From: Azospirillaceae bacterium
Lineage (GTDB): Bacteria; Pseudomonadota; Alphaproteobacteria; Azospirillales; Azospirillaceae
Length of the DNA stretch: 64,000 nucleotides
NCBI GenBank assembly: GCA_028281465.1
Contig: JANQJV010000159.1
Span: 1 to 64,000, forward strand
Direction: 5' to 3'
The translations under genes and the position numbers were made by a program. Below the pieces are notes generated by a model, which searched no databases, had not been told where the DNA came from, and saw only the letters and a program-made list of their open reading frames with translations. Shown piece by piece: positions 9,639 to 19,599 of this stretch (position 1 is the stretch's first letter; each line of letters begins with the position of its first letter).

Positions 9639-10648
9639 GCCAGAATCCCCGTCGGCTGTTCCACCACCGGCAAACGCTGCCACAGCGCGCCGGCGGCCGC
9701 TTCGACCGTCTCGACATCAAGGCCAGTCATGTAGCTGTGATTGGCCTGGAAACTGAAGCCGGGGCTTTGCCGCATCTGCTCCAGGCACTCCGGTGTCGAC
9801 GCCACGGCCGTGCGACACCCCCAGGGCCCATAGTGCGTGATCGAACTCGGGCCAAACAGGCCAAGCGTGGGCACACCGGTGGCCGCGGCCAGATGCATCA
9901 GACCGGAGTCGTTGCCAATGAAGAAGCGGCAGCGGGTCAGGCAGGCGGCGGCGAGTGCCGGCGTCCCACGCCCGATCAGGTCGAGACGCCGGGCCGACGG
10001 AACCGACTGGACGACCGGGGTTGCGGCCCCCCGTTCCGCAGTGGCGGCCAGCACGGCGACGCGGGCGCCGGGCAGAATGCCATCGGGACCGGTCAGACGC
10101 TCGATGAGCGTCGCGAAGCGCTCGGCTGGCCAGGTCTTGCCGATCCAGTTGGCCACGGGTGCCACGGCCAGCACCGGTGCACCGTCCGGCACCAAGCGCC
10201 CAGCTTCCGTCATGTCCCCCGGAGCATGCCACAAACGGGGTGCCGGCGGCTCGGACACCCCCAACGTCGCCGCGATGCGGACAACGCGGTGCACGTCGCG
10301 CAAACCGCGTGGCAGCACGGCGCGGCGCCGACACACCACCAAACGCGACACCGCCGAGTTGCGCAAATCGATCACCAGATCCCACCGCGTCCCGACGCAG
10401 GTCCGCCACAGGTCCAGCCAATGCGCCGCGTAGCGCCGCTTGGCCAAAGGAATGACCCGGACCACGCCCGGTACCGGCGCGAACAACGGCGCTGGCAACG
10501 GTCCGCAGGCAACGGTGACGGCCGCCCCCGGATGTCGGTGCAGCACGTGGGCGAGCAGACCTGTCGACAGCACGGCGTCGCCCAAACGGTTGGAGGTGAT
10601 GAACAGCACATGCCGCACCTGACGGCCGCTCCGGACGGCCCCCGTCAT
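9635..10648 (-). CDS. Glycosyltransferase family 9 (heptosyltransferase-like)
   Basis: The 337-residue protein resembles ADP-heptose:LPS heptosyltransferases. It has an N-terminal VLFITSNRLGDAVLSTGLL loop and a C-terminal GNDSGLMHLAAATGVPTLGLFG motif that forms the nucleotide-sugar site in GT9 enzymes. It probably adds a core sugar to lipid A-linked oligosaccharide at the cytoplasmic face of the inner membrane. Start and stop both form 4-base overlaps with neighbouring glycosyltransferases. Confidence 0.88.
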   Translation of the reverse strand: MTGAVRSGRQVRHVLFITSNRLGDAVLSTGLLAHVLHRHPGAAVTVACGPLPAPLFAPVPGVVRVIPLAKRRYAAHWLDLWRTCVGTRWDLVIDLRNSAVSRLVVCRRRAVLPRGLRDVHRVVRIAATLGVSEPPAPRLWHAPGDMTEAGRLVPDGAPVLAVAPVANWIGKTWPAERFATLIERLTGPDGILPGARVAVLAATAERGAATPVVQSVPSARRLDLIGRGTPALAAACLTRCRFFIGNDSGLMHLAAATGVPTLGLFGPSSITHYGPWGCRTAVASTPECLEQMRQSPGFSFQANHSYMTGLDVETVEAAAGALWQRLPVVEQPTGILA

Positions 10649-11646
10649 GGCTCCTCCGGACTCCTAGCCTGCCGGGCGCCGCGCAATTCGTTCACGCCGG
10701 CCGCCACCTCGTCCACGGGGAGCCGGTCGAGCGGCTGACGGTGGAGCACCGCCACGGCCGGGCCGATTGGCCGACAGGTCTGTGGATCCGAGGCACCGGA
10801 AAACAGGACGAGAGTCGGGCACCCGGCGACCGCCATCAGGTGCATCGGCCCCGTATCGTTGCCGACCGCCGCCGCCGCGTGCTGCGCCAAGCCGGCCAGG
10901 TCAGTCAGACGAGTCCGCCCGGTCAAGTCCAGCGCGTTGGGACAGGCGGCCGCCACGGCCCGTGTGGCCGGACGGTCCGTGTCCGTGCCGACCAGGACCG
11001 GCTGGATACCTGCCTCGGCCAAGGCGTGGCATAACGCCCCATAGGCCGCCGCCGGCCATCGCTTCTCCGGCCGATGGGCGGCACAGCCGGGGGCGACCAG
11101 CACAAAAGGCGGCCGGGTGCCGAAGCGACCGGGCTCATCATCGATCCAGGTCAGCGCCGGCGGCGGCGGATCGCCGAGCCCGGCGGCAACCAACTGCGCG
11201 CGCGGCCAATCGACGGCATGAGTCAGCGGCCACGGCGGCGCATAGGGATGAGAGCAACCACGCACCCGGCCCGACCACTCCGCCGCGGTGCTACCGCCAC
11301 ACAGCCGGTAATACAATGCCGTCCGATCGTTATTCTGCAGGTCATAGACGCGGCGGAAGTTGGCGGCGCGCCACGCCCGACGCAGGCGCAAGAGCCGCCT
11401 GACCTGATGCCAGCGCGGCCTTTCGTCCAACCAAACACGATCGATCAACCCCGAGCCCTCGACAAGCTCATGCAGAGGTGCCGTGGTCATCAGCGTGATG
11501 TCGGCCTCGGCGTGGTACTCGCGGATGCGCCGCAAAGCCCCCAAGGTCAGCACAAAATCACCAAGCGCACCAAGTTTGATCACCAGGATGCGCGGCCCGG
11601 TTGCCGCGTCACACACGCCCACCCCCTGGGACCGATTCACCGCCAT
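10645..11646 (-). CDS. Glycosyltransferase family 9 (heptosyltransferase-like)
   Basis: This second GT9 enzyme of the run has 333 residues. It starts with a short lead then ILVIKLGALGDFVLTLGAL, the typical GT9 N-terminal donor loop. The C-terminal motif is GNDTGPMHLMAVAGCPTLVLF. It is clearly a paralogue of the next gene in the run but not a recent duplicate, since the two share only the family motifs by eye. It overlaps the upstream GT4 gene by 38 bases. Confidence 0.88.
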   Translation of the reverse strand: MAVNRSQGVGVCDAATGPRILVIKLGALGDFVLTLGALRRIREYHAEADITLMTTAPLHELVEGSGLIDRVWLDERPRWHQVRRLLRLRRAWRAANFRRVYDLQNNDRTALYYRLCGGSTAAEWSGRVRGCSHPYAPPWPLTHAVDWPRAQLVAAGLGDPPPPALTWIDDEPGRFGTRPPFVLVAPGCAAHRPEKRWPAAAYGALCHALAEAGIQPVLVGTDTDRPATRAVAAACPNALDLTGRTRLTDLAGLAQHAAAAVGNDTGPMHLMAVAGCPTLVLFSGASDPQTCRPIGPAVAVLHRQPLDRLPVDEVAAGVNELRGARQARSPEEP

Positions 11647-12799
11647 CCGGTGGAAACAGCAGCTCGGCGTAGAGCTGCAGAGTCGCCGTGGTCATTGCGC
11701 CGACGCCGTAGTGCGCCCGCGTCGCGCGGACCGCCGTGGCGAGCGCGGTCCGTGCCTCGGGGACCAGTGTGAGGACCTCCGTCAGGGCATGGGCGAGCGC
11801 GATCGGATCGGCCGGCGGCACGAGCCAACCGGTCACCCCGGGGTCGACCAGCTCTGGCAGGGCGCCGACCCGCGTGGCGATCACCGGCCGGCCCATGGCC
11901 TGGGCTTCGACCGGCACCCGGCCGAAACCCTCAGGCTGCACTGAGGCAACCACCACCACATCGGCCATGGCGTAGGCGGCCGGCATGTCGGCACAATGCG
12001 GAGCCACGCGCACCCGGTCGGCAATCCCAAGGGTTTCCGCATGCCTGATCAACTGCCGACGCATCTCGCCGCGGCCGGCATCGGGCCCGACAAGAAGCGC
12101 CTGCCAATCGGCGAAGCCGAGCCGGGCCAACGCTTCCAGAAGGTGAAGGTGCCCCTTGGACCGGGACAAACGGGCCGGCATGAACACGAGACGCTTGGCG
12201 GCGTCCAAGCCATAGTGGCGGCGCAGGCAGGCGATTCGATCCGGTGTCACGGCCGCAGGGTCAAACCGCTGCAAATCAATGCCACGCGGAATCACACGCA
12301 ATCGATCTGCGCCGACACCATAGTTCAGTTGCACATGGTCGGCGATGAAGTGAGAGATCGCGATCACCCGGTCGCCCCGCGCCATCACCGAGTTGTACAG
12401 TCGTTTGAGACCATTGTTGAAGTTATAGGCGGCATGAAACGTGGTGACGAACGGAACCCCAGCCCGACGGGCGGCGGCCAGACCACTCCAGGCTGGCGCA
12501 CGGCTGCGCGCATGCACGAGGTGCACGCCCCGTTCCACCACAATCCGGCGGAGGGCGCCAATGTTGCCAGCCATGGCCCAAGGGGTCTTGCGCTGCACCG
12601 GCATCACGATCAATTCGCCACCCGCCACGACCAATTCCTGAGCCAAAGATCCACCGGCCGAGGCAACCAGGGCCGTGCCGCCAGCGGCGACAATTGCCCG
12701 GGCGACATCGACGCACCCCTGTTCCGCCCCGCCGGGACCGAGCGTCGGCACGATCTGGAGAATGACGTGGTTCGATAGAAGGCCAGGACGCCCGGACAT
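11609..12799 (-). CDS. Glycosyltransferase family 4 protein
   Basis: This first gene of the minus-strand glycosyltransferase run encodes about 396 residues. The N-terminal loop is VPTLGPGGAEQG, and the C-terminal GT4 motif is EGFGRVPVEAQAMGRPVIAT. Two upstream in-frame starts exist. The ATG at 12799 was chosen because the homology-like part starts soon after it and a GAGG sits four bases upstream. Its role is probably inner-core or O-chain sugar transfer together with the two GT9 enzymes. Confidence 0.86.
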   Translation of the reverse strand: MSGRPGLLSNHVILQIVPTLGPGGAEQGCVDVARAIVAAGGTALVASAGGSLAQELVVAGGELIVMPVQRKTPWAMAGNIGALRRIVVERGVHLVHARSRAPAWSGLAAARRAGVPFVTTFHAAYNFNNGLKRLYNSVMARGDRVIAISHFIADHVQLNYGVGADRLRVIPRGIDLQRFDPAAVTPDRIACLRRHYGLDAAKRLVFMPARLSRSKGHLHLLEALARLGFADWQALLVGPDAGRGEMRRQLIRHAETLGIADRVRVAPHCADMPAAYAMADVVVVASVQPEGFGRVPVEAQAMGRPVIATRVGALPELVDPGVTGWLVPPADPIALAHALTEVLTLVPEARTALATAVRATRAHYGVGAMTTATLQLYAELLFPPDGGESVPGGGRV

Positions 12800-12931
12800 G
12801 GGGCCTCGCCGCGCTGCGGAGCGCTTCCCGATATCGGCCAACGGGCGCCGGCGCGACGGCTGGGAGCAAGTGTGGCGGTTATAGCCCCCGGGTCGGTTGG
12901 CGACAAGGCACCTCAGTCCGGAGTGGACGGC

Positions 12932-12959
12932 TTGACGCAGCCGGTCGAACCACGATCTA
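12932..12959 (+). promoter_or_regulatory. Weak promoter candidate before ygfZ
   Basis: A TTGACG -35-like hexamer at 12932-12937 is followed after 16 bases by GATCTA at 12954-12959, about 30 bases before the ygfZ start. The -10 match is poor, so this is only a suggestion. Confidence 0.25.
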
Positions 12960-12990
12960 GGCTGGGACTATCGAACCCTAGGATTCTGCG

Positions 12991-13944
12991 ATGACCGTAA
13001 GCAACCCCGTCCCATCGCTCGGCAGCACCGTGCTCCCGGATCGCGGCGCGATCCAGGTGGCGGGCCCGGATCGATTGACGTTTCTCCAAGGATTGCTGTC
13101 GAACGACGTAACCGCCGTGACACCGACTCAGTCGCGCTACGCCGCGCTGCTGACCCCGCAAGGCAAGTTCTTGCACGACATGTTCCTTTGGCAAGCCGAC
13201 GCCGACAGCCTCCTTGTGGAGACCCACCGCGACCGGGTCACCGACCTGCTGCGCCGTCTCAAGTTGTACCGCCTGCGCGCCAAGGTGACCCTGGAGGATG
13301 CCAGTGACCGCGTGGAAACGGTCGTGGTTTTCGGCGACGGTGCCGCACAGGCCTTTGGTCTTCCCGAGATGGCCGGGGCGACCGCCAACCAGGGCGACCG
13401 CAGAGCCCAGACCGATGCCCGAGTGCCGGCGCTCGGCGTGCGCGTCCTGGCACCGCCCGGATCAGCACCGGCCCTCTCGGCAGAGATCGGCGCGATCCCC
13501 CGGGAGCCGGCCGACTACAACCGTCTGCGCCTGGTCCTCGGCGTCCCGGACGGGGACCGCGGGGATCTTGTGGCCGAAAAGTCCACCCTGCTCGAAGCCA
13601 ATCTGGACCTGCTCAACGCCATTTCCTGGGACAAGGGCTGCTATGTCGGCCAGGAACTGACCGCCCGCATGCGCTATCGCGGACTGGTTAAAAAGCGCCT
13701 GTTCCCGGTCACGGCGGCGGCTGCGTTACCACCGCCCGGCACACCGGTGCACCTGGAGGATCGCGAGATTGGCGAAGTGCGGTCGTCGGCCGGTGGGCAT
13801 GGGCTGGCCCTGCTGCGGCTGGACGGTCTTGCCGCCGCCCGCGCCGGGCACGGGTGCATGAGCGCCGACGGCGTGAGCCTCACCGCACTACGGCCGTCCT
13901 GGATGCCGGACTCGGCGGCTGGCCTGGGTGCCTCCGATGCGTGA
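12991..13944 (+). CDS. ygfZ: YgfZ/GcvT-domain folate-binding protein
   Basis: This 317-residue folate-binding protein is related to the glycine-cleavage T-protein and takes part in iron-sulfur cluster enzyme maintenance. The signature is KGCYVGQELTARMRYRG, with the conserved cysteine of the K-G-C-Y-x-G-Q-E motif. The N-terminal FLQGLLSNDVT segment is also typical. It is divergent from the glycosyltransferase run and overlaps the next gene by eight bases. Confidence 0.92.
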   Translation: MTVSNPVPSLGSTVLPDRGAIQVAGPDRLTFLQGLLSNDVTAVTPTQSRYAALLTPQGKFLHDMFLWQADADSLLVETHRDRVTDLLRRLKLYRLRAKVTLEDASDRVETVVVFGDGAAQAFGLPEMAGATANQGDRRAQTDARVPALGVRVLAPPGSAPALSAEIGAIPREPADYNRLRLVLGVPDGDRGDLVAEKSTLLEANLDLLNAISWDKGCYVGQELTARMRYRGLVKKRLFPVTAAAALPPPGTPVHLEDREIGEVRSSAGGHGLALLRLDGLAAARAGHGCMSADGVSLTALRPSWMPDSAAGLGASDA

Positions 13945-14395
13945 CGCCGAACCCGAGCCGTCCGCCCGTTCGGGCGCTCTGGCGATGATCGTGCATGCCG
14001 GGACCTACGAGCGGGTGCATTACGGGCTCGCCGTCGCCGCCGCCGCCGCCGCCATGGACCGATGCACCAGCCTGCTGTTCGCCGGCCACGCGATGGTTGC
14101 GCTGTTGGCCAATTTCGGTGATCTGACGCCCGGCTGGCACGCCTTGCACCACGGCCCCGATGGCACGCCAGCCAACCAGGACCGAGCGCTCTGCGATCGC
14201 GGCATTGCCGGGATGGAAGAGTTGCTCGCCGCGATGCCGGCGCTCGGCGTCCGGCTCCTGGTCTGTGAGCTGGCCGTGCGCGCCCTGGACCTCCCTCATC
14301 CCGTGTCCTGGCGCACTGACGTGGCCTTTCGCCCGGGCGGATTGGCTGCGTTCCTGAGCAGCGTCGATCGTAACACGGCGACGCTGTTCATTTGA
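13937..14395 (+). CDS. DsrE-family-like protein
   Basis: The 152-residue protein looks like a small DsrE/DsrF-type single-domain alpha/beta protein: an N-terminal beta strand (LAMIVHAGTYERVHYGLAVAAAAAAM), an alanine-rich helix, and later a second strand carrying a cysteine (RLLVCELAVRAL). Such proteins can act in sulfur relay or as peroxiredoxin-like modules, but the specific role is unknown. It overlaps ygfZ by eight bases, so the two are probably coupled. A GTG nine bases upstream is an alternative start. Confidence 0.65.
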   Translation: MRDAEPEPSARSGALAMIVHAGTYERVHYGLAVAAAAAAMDRCTSLLFAGHAMVALLANFGDLTPGWHALHHGPDGTPANQDRALCDRGIAGMEELLAAMPALGVRLLVCELAVRALDLPHPVSWRTDVAFRPGGLAAFLSSVDRNTATLFI

Positions 14396-14420
14396 TCATT
14401 TGAACGGTGCCTGGCTCCAA

Positions 14421-15134
14421 TCACGCGGTCGCCGGCGACCGGACGTCAAGCGCGTAGCCGGCGGAGCGGACCGTCCGGATCAGATCCGTTTCGTCGTCTT
14501 CGTTGAGCGCCTTGCGCAATCGGCGAATGTGCACGTCGACCGTGCGCGGCTCGACATAGACATCGTGGCCCCACACAACGTCCAGTAGCTGTTCGCGCGA
14601 GAACACACGCCCCGGATGCTGCATGAAGTGACGCAAGAGCCGGAACTCCGTGGGTCCCAGATGGACATCACGTCCGTTGCGGCGCACCCGGTGTCCGGCC
14701 AGGTCCATCACCACGTCGTCGAACCGCAACGTCTCTTCGGCCAAGCCGGGGCTGGCCCGACGCAACACGGCACGGATGCGAGCCACCAATTCGGTCGGCG
14801 AGAACGGTTTGGTCAGATAGTCGTCGGCCCCACAGTTGAGGCCACGCACCCGGTCGGCCTCCTCGCCGCGTGCCGTGAGCATGATGATGGGGATGTCGCG
14901 GGTTTTGGTGTTGCGGCGTATCTGCCGGCACACTTCCATGCCCGACAGCAACGGCAGCATAAGGTCCAATAACACGAGATGCGGTGTCTGTTCGTTCGCA
15001 AGCAGAATTGCCTCTTCGCCATCACCCGCCGCAATGGTGCGAAAGCCCTCTTTCTCCAGATTGTAGCGAAGCAAGGTCACCAGATCGGTCTCGTCTTCGA
15101 CGATGAGGACGAGCGGTTTGAGCGCCGACGTCAT
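14421..15134 (-). CDS. phoB: Phosphate regulon response regulator PhoB
   Basis: This 237-residue OmpR/PhoB-type regulator has a receiver domain (about 1-125) with phospho-acceptor aspartate in LLDLMLP and a conserved KPF lysine. The C-terminal winged-helix DNA-binding domain contains the REQLLDVVWG and RTVDVHIRRLRKAL segments. It would be phosphorylated by PhoR under phosphate limitation and bind Pho boxes such as the one before pstS. It is the last gene of the pst run, eight bases after phoU. Confidence 0.93.
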   Translation of the reverse strand: MTSALKPLVLIVEDETDLVTLLRYNLEKEGFRTIAAGDGEEAILLANEQTPHLVLLDLMLPLLSGMEVCRQIRRNTKTRDIPIIMLTARGEEADRVRGLNCGADDYLTKPFSPTELVARIRAVLRRASPGLAEETLRFDDVVMDLAGHRVRRNGRDVHLGPTEFRLLRHFMQHPGRVFSREQLLDVVWGHDVYVEPRTVDVHIRRLRKALNEDDETDLIRTVRSAGYALDVRSPATA

Positions 15135-15142
15135 ACGCCCTC

Positions 15143-15925
15143 CTACTGGATCAGTTGCGTCTCACCGTGCGCACGGCCATCGGCAGCGTCATCGGTGTCC
15201 GGAATGACGACGGTGTAGCTGGACCCATCGCCTTTGGGCCGTTGCGACTGCAGCGGTTCACCCAGCACCAGAAAATGAATGGTCTCAGCGATATTGGTTG
15301 CATGATCGCCGACCCGTTCCAGATTCTTGGCCATGAACAGGATGTGAGTGCAGGGCGTAATATTGCCCGGATCCTCTGTCATGTAAATGAGAACCTCACG
15401 AAACAAATTTGTGAACAAGTCATCCAATTCCTCGTCGCGCCGCCACGCCAAAATCGCCCGATCCACGTCACGGTCGACGTAGGCATCCAGCACGTCCTTC
15501 AGGATCTCCTGGACCAAACGACCCATGCGCGGGATTGTGATGGCCGGCCGCACCGGCGGCATCTGCACCAGGACCATGGACCGCTTGGCGATATTGGCCG
15601 CATAGTCGCCGACGCGTTCCAGATCGCTGGCGATCTTGAGGGCGGAGATGATCTCGCGCAGATCGCGCGCCATGGGTTGGCGCAACGCCAAAAGGCGGAT
15701 CACCTCCGAATCCACTTCGCGCTCTAATTGGTCGAGTCTAACATCAGATCGCAATACCTGATCCGCAATCTTGGCATCGCGTCGCGCCACCGCCTGGATT
15801 GCCTGCTCGACCTGTTCTTCGGCAACCCCTCCCATGCGAACAATGATGTTGGACAATTTACGCAGTTCGTCCGAGAACGATCTGACAATGTGTTCTTTGC
15901 CCACGGCAGGCGATCCTGCAGACAT
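15143..15925 (-). CDS. phoU: Phosphate transport regulator PhoU
   Basis: The 260-residue all-helical protein contains two PhoU repeats, each with the family's metal-binding acidic pattern (ERVGDYAANIAKR and ERVGDHATNIAE). PhoU mediates signalling between the Pst transporter and PhoR and restrains the Pho response when phosphate is plentiful. The start at 15925 is inferred because the protein then begins SAGSPAVGKEHIVRSF. It lies between pstB and phoB in the expected order. Confidence 0.94.
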   Translation of the reverse strand: MSAGSPAVGKEHIVRSFSDELRKLSNIIVRMGGVAEEQVEQAIQAVARRDAKIADQVLRSDVRLDQLEREVDSEVIRLLALRQPMARDLREIISALKIASDLERVGDYAANIAKRSMVLVQMPPVRPAITIPRMGRLVQEILKDVLDAYVDRDVDRAILAWRRDEELDDLFTNLFREVLIYMTEDPGNITPCTHILFMAKNLERVGDHATNIAETIHFLVLGEPLQSQRPKGDGSSYTVVIPDTDDAADGRAHGETQLIQ

Positions 15926-15948
15926 CACCTCAGCCATCCCCAACGTGC

Positions 15949-16776
15949 TCAGCCATACCGGCCTGTGATGTACCCTTGGGTGCGCTCATCCTTCGGGTTG
16001 GTGAATATCTCTTCGGTATCATTGACCTCCACCATGTCGCCCAAATGGAAGAAGGCGGTGCGCTGCGAAACGCGGGCCGCCTGCTGCATGTTGTGGGTCA
16101 CGATGACGATCGTGTAATTCTCGCGCAACTCATCGATCAGCTCTTCAATGTGCGCCGTCGCGATCGGATCGAGTGCCGAACATGGCTCGTCCATCAGGAT
16201 AACCTCGGGGCTGACTGCGATCGCCCGGGCAATGCACAGCCGCTGCTGCTGACCACCGGACAACCCCGTGCCGGGCTCCTTCAACCGATCCCTTACCTCG
16301 TCCCAGAGACCGGCGCGCTGCAGGCTCTTCTCAACGATCACATCCATCTCGTCACGACGCGCACCAATGCCGTGGATACGAGGTCCGTAGGCGATATTGT
16401 CATAAATCGACTTCGGAAACGGATTCGGCTTCTGGAATACCATGCCGACCCGCGCGCGTAGCTGCACCGTGTCGATGGTGCGGCCGTAGATGTCTTCGCC
16501 GTCCAATTCGATCAAACCTTCGACGCGGCAAATGTCGATGGTGTCGTTCATCCGATTGAGGCAGCGCAGATACGTCGACTTGCCGCAGCCGGACGGACCG
16601 ATCAGCGCCGTCACCGAATGCTCGAAGATATCGAGGTAGATGCCCTTCAGCGCCTGCTTGGCACCATAGAACACTTTGACATCCTTGGAGTGAATCTTGA
16701 CCCGGCCGGTGCCCACGGCGTCCGCGTTCGACATGGCGATCGCGGACGGATCGACGTTCATCGTACTTGCAGTCAT
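15949..16776 (-). CDS. pstB: Phosphate ABC transporter ATP-binding protein PstB
   Basis: This 275-residue ATPase energises high-affinity phosphate uptake. The Walker A motif is GPSGCGKST, the signature is LSGGQQQR, and Walker B is [12 protein letters not shown], all intact. The start at 16776 lies four bases after the pstA stop. A longer upstream frame exists but overlaps pstA. Confidence 0.96.
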   Translation of the reverse strand: MTASTMNVDPSAIAMSNADAVGTGRVKIHSKDVKVFYGAKQALKGIYLDIFEHSVTALIGPSGCGKSTYLRCLNRMNDTIDICRVEGLIELDGEDIYGRTIDTVQLRARVGMVFQKPNPFPKSIYDNIAYGPRIHGIGARRDEMDVIVEKSLQRAGLWDEVRDRLKEPGTGLSGGQQQRLCIARAIAVSPEVILMDEPCSALDPIATAHIEELIDELRENYTIVIVTHNMQQAARVSQRTAFFHLGDMVEVNDTEEIFTNPKDERTQGYITGRYG

Positions 16777-16780
16777 TGCT

Positions 16781-18151
16781 TTACCACCGCCGTTCGAATT
16801 TCTTGCGAAGATAGACCGCGAGGCCATTCATCAGGATCAGAAAGCCGAGCAGCACCATGATCGCCGCCGAGGTTCGTTCCACGAACGCCCGTTCTGGCAG
16901 GTCCGACCACATGTAAATCTGCACCGGCATAACGGTGGCGGCGTCCGTGATCCCCTGCGGGATGTCGACGATGAATGCCACCATACCAACCATCAGCAAA
17001 GGCGCTGTTTCGCCAAGCGCCTGAGCCATGCCGATGATGGTGCCGGTCAGGATTCCGGGTGCTGCCAGCGGCAGCACATGGTGCAGAATCACCTGATACG
17101 GCGAGGCACCGACACCGAGCGCCGCTTCGCGAATCGACGGCGGCACGGCTTTGAGTGCCGCTCGCGTGGCAATGATAACCGTTGGCAGCGTCATCAAGGC
17201 GAGCACGATCCCACCGACAAGGGGCGCCGACCTCGGCAGGCCGAAGAAGTTGAGGAACACGGCCAAGCCCAACAGACCGAAGACGATGGACGGAACCGCC
17301 GCCAGGTTGTTGATGTTGATCTCAATCAGATCGGTCCAGGCGTTCTTGGGAGCGAACTCCTCAAGATAGACCGCCGCCGCGACGCCGATCGGCACCGCCA
17401 ACGCCAGAGTGATCACCAGGGTATAGAACGAGCCGACGATGGCGCCCCACATGCCGGCCAGTTCCGGCTCGCGGCTGTTGCCCTTCGTGAACAACACGCT
17501 GTTGAAGGCGAAGTCCACCTGACCATTGGCATATAGCTGGTCGTACCAGCCGATGTTCCGGTCGTTGATCGGTCGCGAGTCTTCCGGCACCGTGCACGGA
17601 ATGCCGGCCATGCGCTCTTCATGGGTAACGCCGCACGGCAATGTGCCCTTGGCGAACTGGTCGATGTCGTCCGAAGCCAGGAACCAGACCTCCTGTGTCG
17701 TGCCGATCAGGTCCGGGTTCGCCACCACCATGTCGGCAAGCTGGAACCGGCCGCCGCTGCTGATCAACGCACGCAGATTGCGCCGGTCGCGGCGTCCGGA
17801 GACCTCGGGGAACGCCTCGTACAGGGCGCTGTTGATCAGACCCTGATAGTTGGCACGACGGAGCCCGTTCGGATCGCGTTCGCCGGAGGGGTCCAGGACA
17901 GCGGGATCGAAAGTGATCTCCAGTTTGATCTCGGTCTGCCAAAACGCCAGGTAGCCCTTGCTGCAAATGCTGAACAGCAGGATCACCAGCATCGCGGCCG
18001 CTGTCGCGATGGCGAGCGCCCCGTAGACCTGGAACCGGCGCTCCGCATTGTATCGCGCCTTGAGCCTGGCCTTGAATTCATCGCTTTGATAGCGCGAGGG
18101 GGTGCGCCGCTTGGCCACCGTCCCAGGGAGGTCTTGGGCGATATCAGTCAT
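16781..18151 (-). CDS. pstA: Phosphate ABC transporter permease PstA (long form)
   Basis: This 456-residue inner-membrane permease subunit has one N-terminal transmembrane helix (near residues 40-60), then a periplasmic insert of about 150 residues of the DUF3333 type, and then the usual five-helix permease core. The ABC permease loop region reads [27 protein letters not shown]. coli PstA is only about 296 residues; the long form is common in alphaproteobacteria. The start overlaps the pstC stop by eight bases. Confidence 0.93.
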   Translation of the reverse strand: MTDIAQDLPGTVAKRRTPSRYQSDEFKARLKARYNAERRFQVYGALAIATAAAMLVILLFSICSKGYLAFWQTEIKLEITFDPAVLDPSGERDPNGLRRANYQGLINSALYEAFPEVSGRRDRRNLRALISSGGRFQLADMVVANPDLIGTTQEVWFLASDDIDQFAKGTLPCGVTHEERMAGIPCTVPEDSRPINDRNIGWYDQLYANGQVDFAFNSVLFTKGNSREPELAGMWGAIVGSFYTLVITLALAVPIGVAAAVYLEEFAPKNAWTDLIEININNLAAVPSIVFGLLGLAVFLNFFGLPRSAPLVGGIVLALMTLPTVIIATRAALKAVPPSIREAALGVGASPYQVILHHVLPLAAPGILTGTIIGMAQALGETAPLLMVGMVAFIVDIPQGITDAATVMPVQIYMWSDLPERAFVERTSAAIMVLLGFLILMNGLAVYLRKKFERRW

Positions 18152-19532
18152 ATTTCTCTCGATACTTCTGGACCACTCGAAGGGCAATCATGTTAAGCGC
18201 GAGCGTCACGATGAACAGCACCAAGCCAAGGCCAAAGGCCGACAAAGTCTTGGGACTGTCGAACTCCTGGTCGCCCACGAGCAGCGTGGCAATCTGCACC
18301 GTCACGGTGGTCACGGCTTCGAACGGGTTCGCGGTCAGATTCGCCGCCAGGCCGGCGGCCATGGTGACGATCATGGTCTCGCCAATGGCGCGGCTGATGG
18401 CGAGCATGACCGCACCGACGATTCCGGGCAGTGCCGCCGGCAGGATCACCTGCCGGATCGTCTCGGACTTGGTGGCGCCCAGTCCGTAGGCGCCATCCCG
18501 CAGCGACTGCGGCACGGCGTTGATCACGTCGTCGGAGAGCGAACTGACGAACGGGATGATCATGATGCCCATGACGATGCCGGCGGCGAGCGCCGATTCC
18601 GACGCCACGTCCAGTCCCAGACCGTTCGCCCCGAAGGTTTCGCGGACGAACGGCGCCATGGTCAGGGCCGCAAAGAAGCCATAGACCACCGTGGGCACGC
18701 CGGCGAGCACCTCAAGCACTGGCTTGGCGGCCGAACGCACCGCCACCGGCGCATATTCCGACATGTAGATCGCCGACATCAGGCCGATCGGCACCGCCAC
18801 CACCATGGCGATTGCCGTGATCAGCAAGGTTCCGGTAAATAACGGAACCGCCCCAAAGGCGCCGCTCGAGCCCACCTGGTCGGCACGCAGCGCGATCTGA
18901 GGGCTCCATTGCAGCCCGAACAAGAACTCTGCCGGCGGCACCCAGGTGAAGAAGCGCATCGCTTCGAACAGGAGCGACAGCACGATGCCGACGGTGGTCA
19001 GGATCGCCACCAGCGAACACAGGATCAGAAGAACGTTCAGCACGCTCTCCACCTGGTTGCGGGCCCGCAACTCCAGTGAAATCCTGTTCAACGCGAAACG
19101 CAGACCGGCCAACCCCATGAGCAGACCGACGAAGAAGATCGCCGTGTCGCCCATAGAGCGGAGGTTGTTGTAGGCCTCCGCCGCCTCCTTCACCTCCGGT
19201 GCGGTCTCGCGGCCCGTGTTGATGCCGGCCGCGATATTCAAAACATCGGCCTGCAGGAGGCTCAGTGCCCGGGCGTCGACATTGGTGAACCGGTCGGGGA
19301 GCTGTGCGATCGCCAGTTCCAGTGCAAGCCAGCTTTCCATCGCGACCCACAGGGCCAGTAACAGGAATGCTGGCAGCGCCGCCCAGAGCAGAACGTAAAT
19401 GCCGTGATACGACGGCACCGAATGGAGTCGGTGCAGCCGCCCATCGGCGACTCGGGCTGCCCGGTTCTGGCCCAGGAAGTATCCGATGATGGTGAGGATC
19501 AAGATGACCCATAGAAGATACGAAGGGTTCAT
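18144..19532 (-). CDS. pstC: Phosphate ABC transporter permease PstC (long form)
   Basis: This 462-residue permease subunit pairs with PstA. The N-terminus carries extra membrane segments (starting YLLWVILILTIIGYFLGQ and later VLLWAALPAFLLLALWV) before the standard core. The cytoplasmic coupling loop is present near DGAYGLGATKSETIRQVILPAALPGI. The length exceeds the E. coli form by about 140 residues. The ATG at 19532 sits after the palindrome that separates it from pstS. Confidence 0.94.
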   Translation of the reverse strand: MNPSYLLWVILILTIIGYFLGQNRAARVADGRLHRLHSVPSYHGIYVLLWAALPAFLLLALWVAMESWLALELAIAQLPDRFTNVDARALSLLQADVLNIAAGINTGRETAPEVKEAAEAYNNLRSMGDTAIFFVGLLMGLAGLRFALNRISLELRARNQVESVLNVLLILCSLVAILTTVGIVLSLLFEAMRFFTWVPPAEFLFGLQWSPQIALRADQVGSSGAFGAVPLFTGTLLITAIAMVVAVPIGLMSAIYMSEYAPVAVRSAAKPVLEVLAGVPTVVYGFFAALTMAPFVRETFGANGLGLDVASESALAAGIVMGIMIIPFVSSLSDDVINAVPQSLRDGAYGLGATKSETIRQVILPAALPGIVGAVMLAISRAIGETMIVTMAAGLAANLTANPFEAVTTVTVQIATLLVGDQEFDSPKTLSAFGLGLVLFIVTLALNMIALRVVQKYREKYD

Positions 19533-19599
19533 GAGCTTCCAACCGGGACGATGGTAAGATTGCCGGGGTGAACCTACTGGCCAGACCAAGGAAACAAAC

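Noticed and set aside
14430-14446. Short G/C palindrome near the end of phoB as a terminator
   Set aside because: It lies inside the phoB coding sequence and has no T-tract.
18144-18151. Possible sign of assembly error at the pstC/pstA overlap
   Set aside because: An 8-base overlap is normal in tightly packed operons, and both products are complete.
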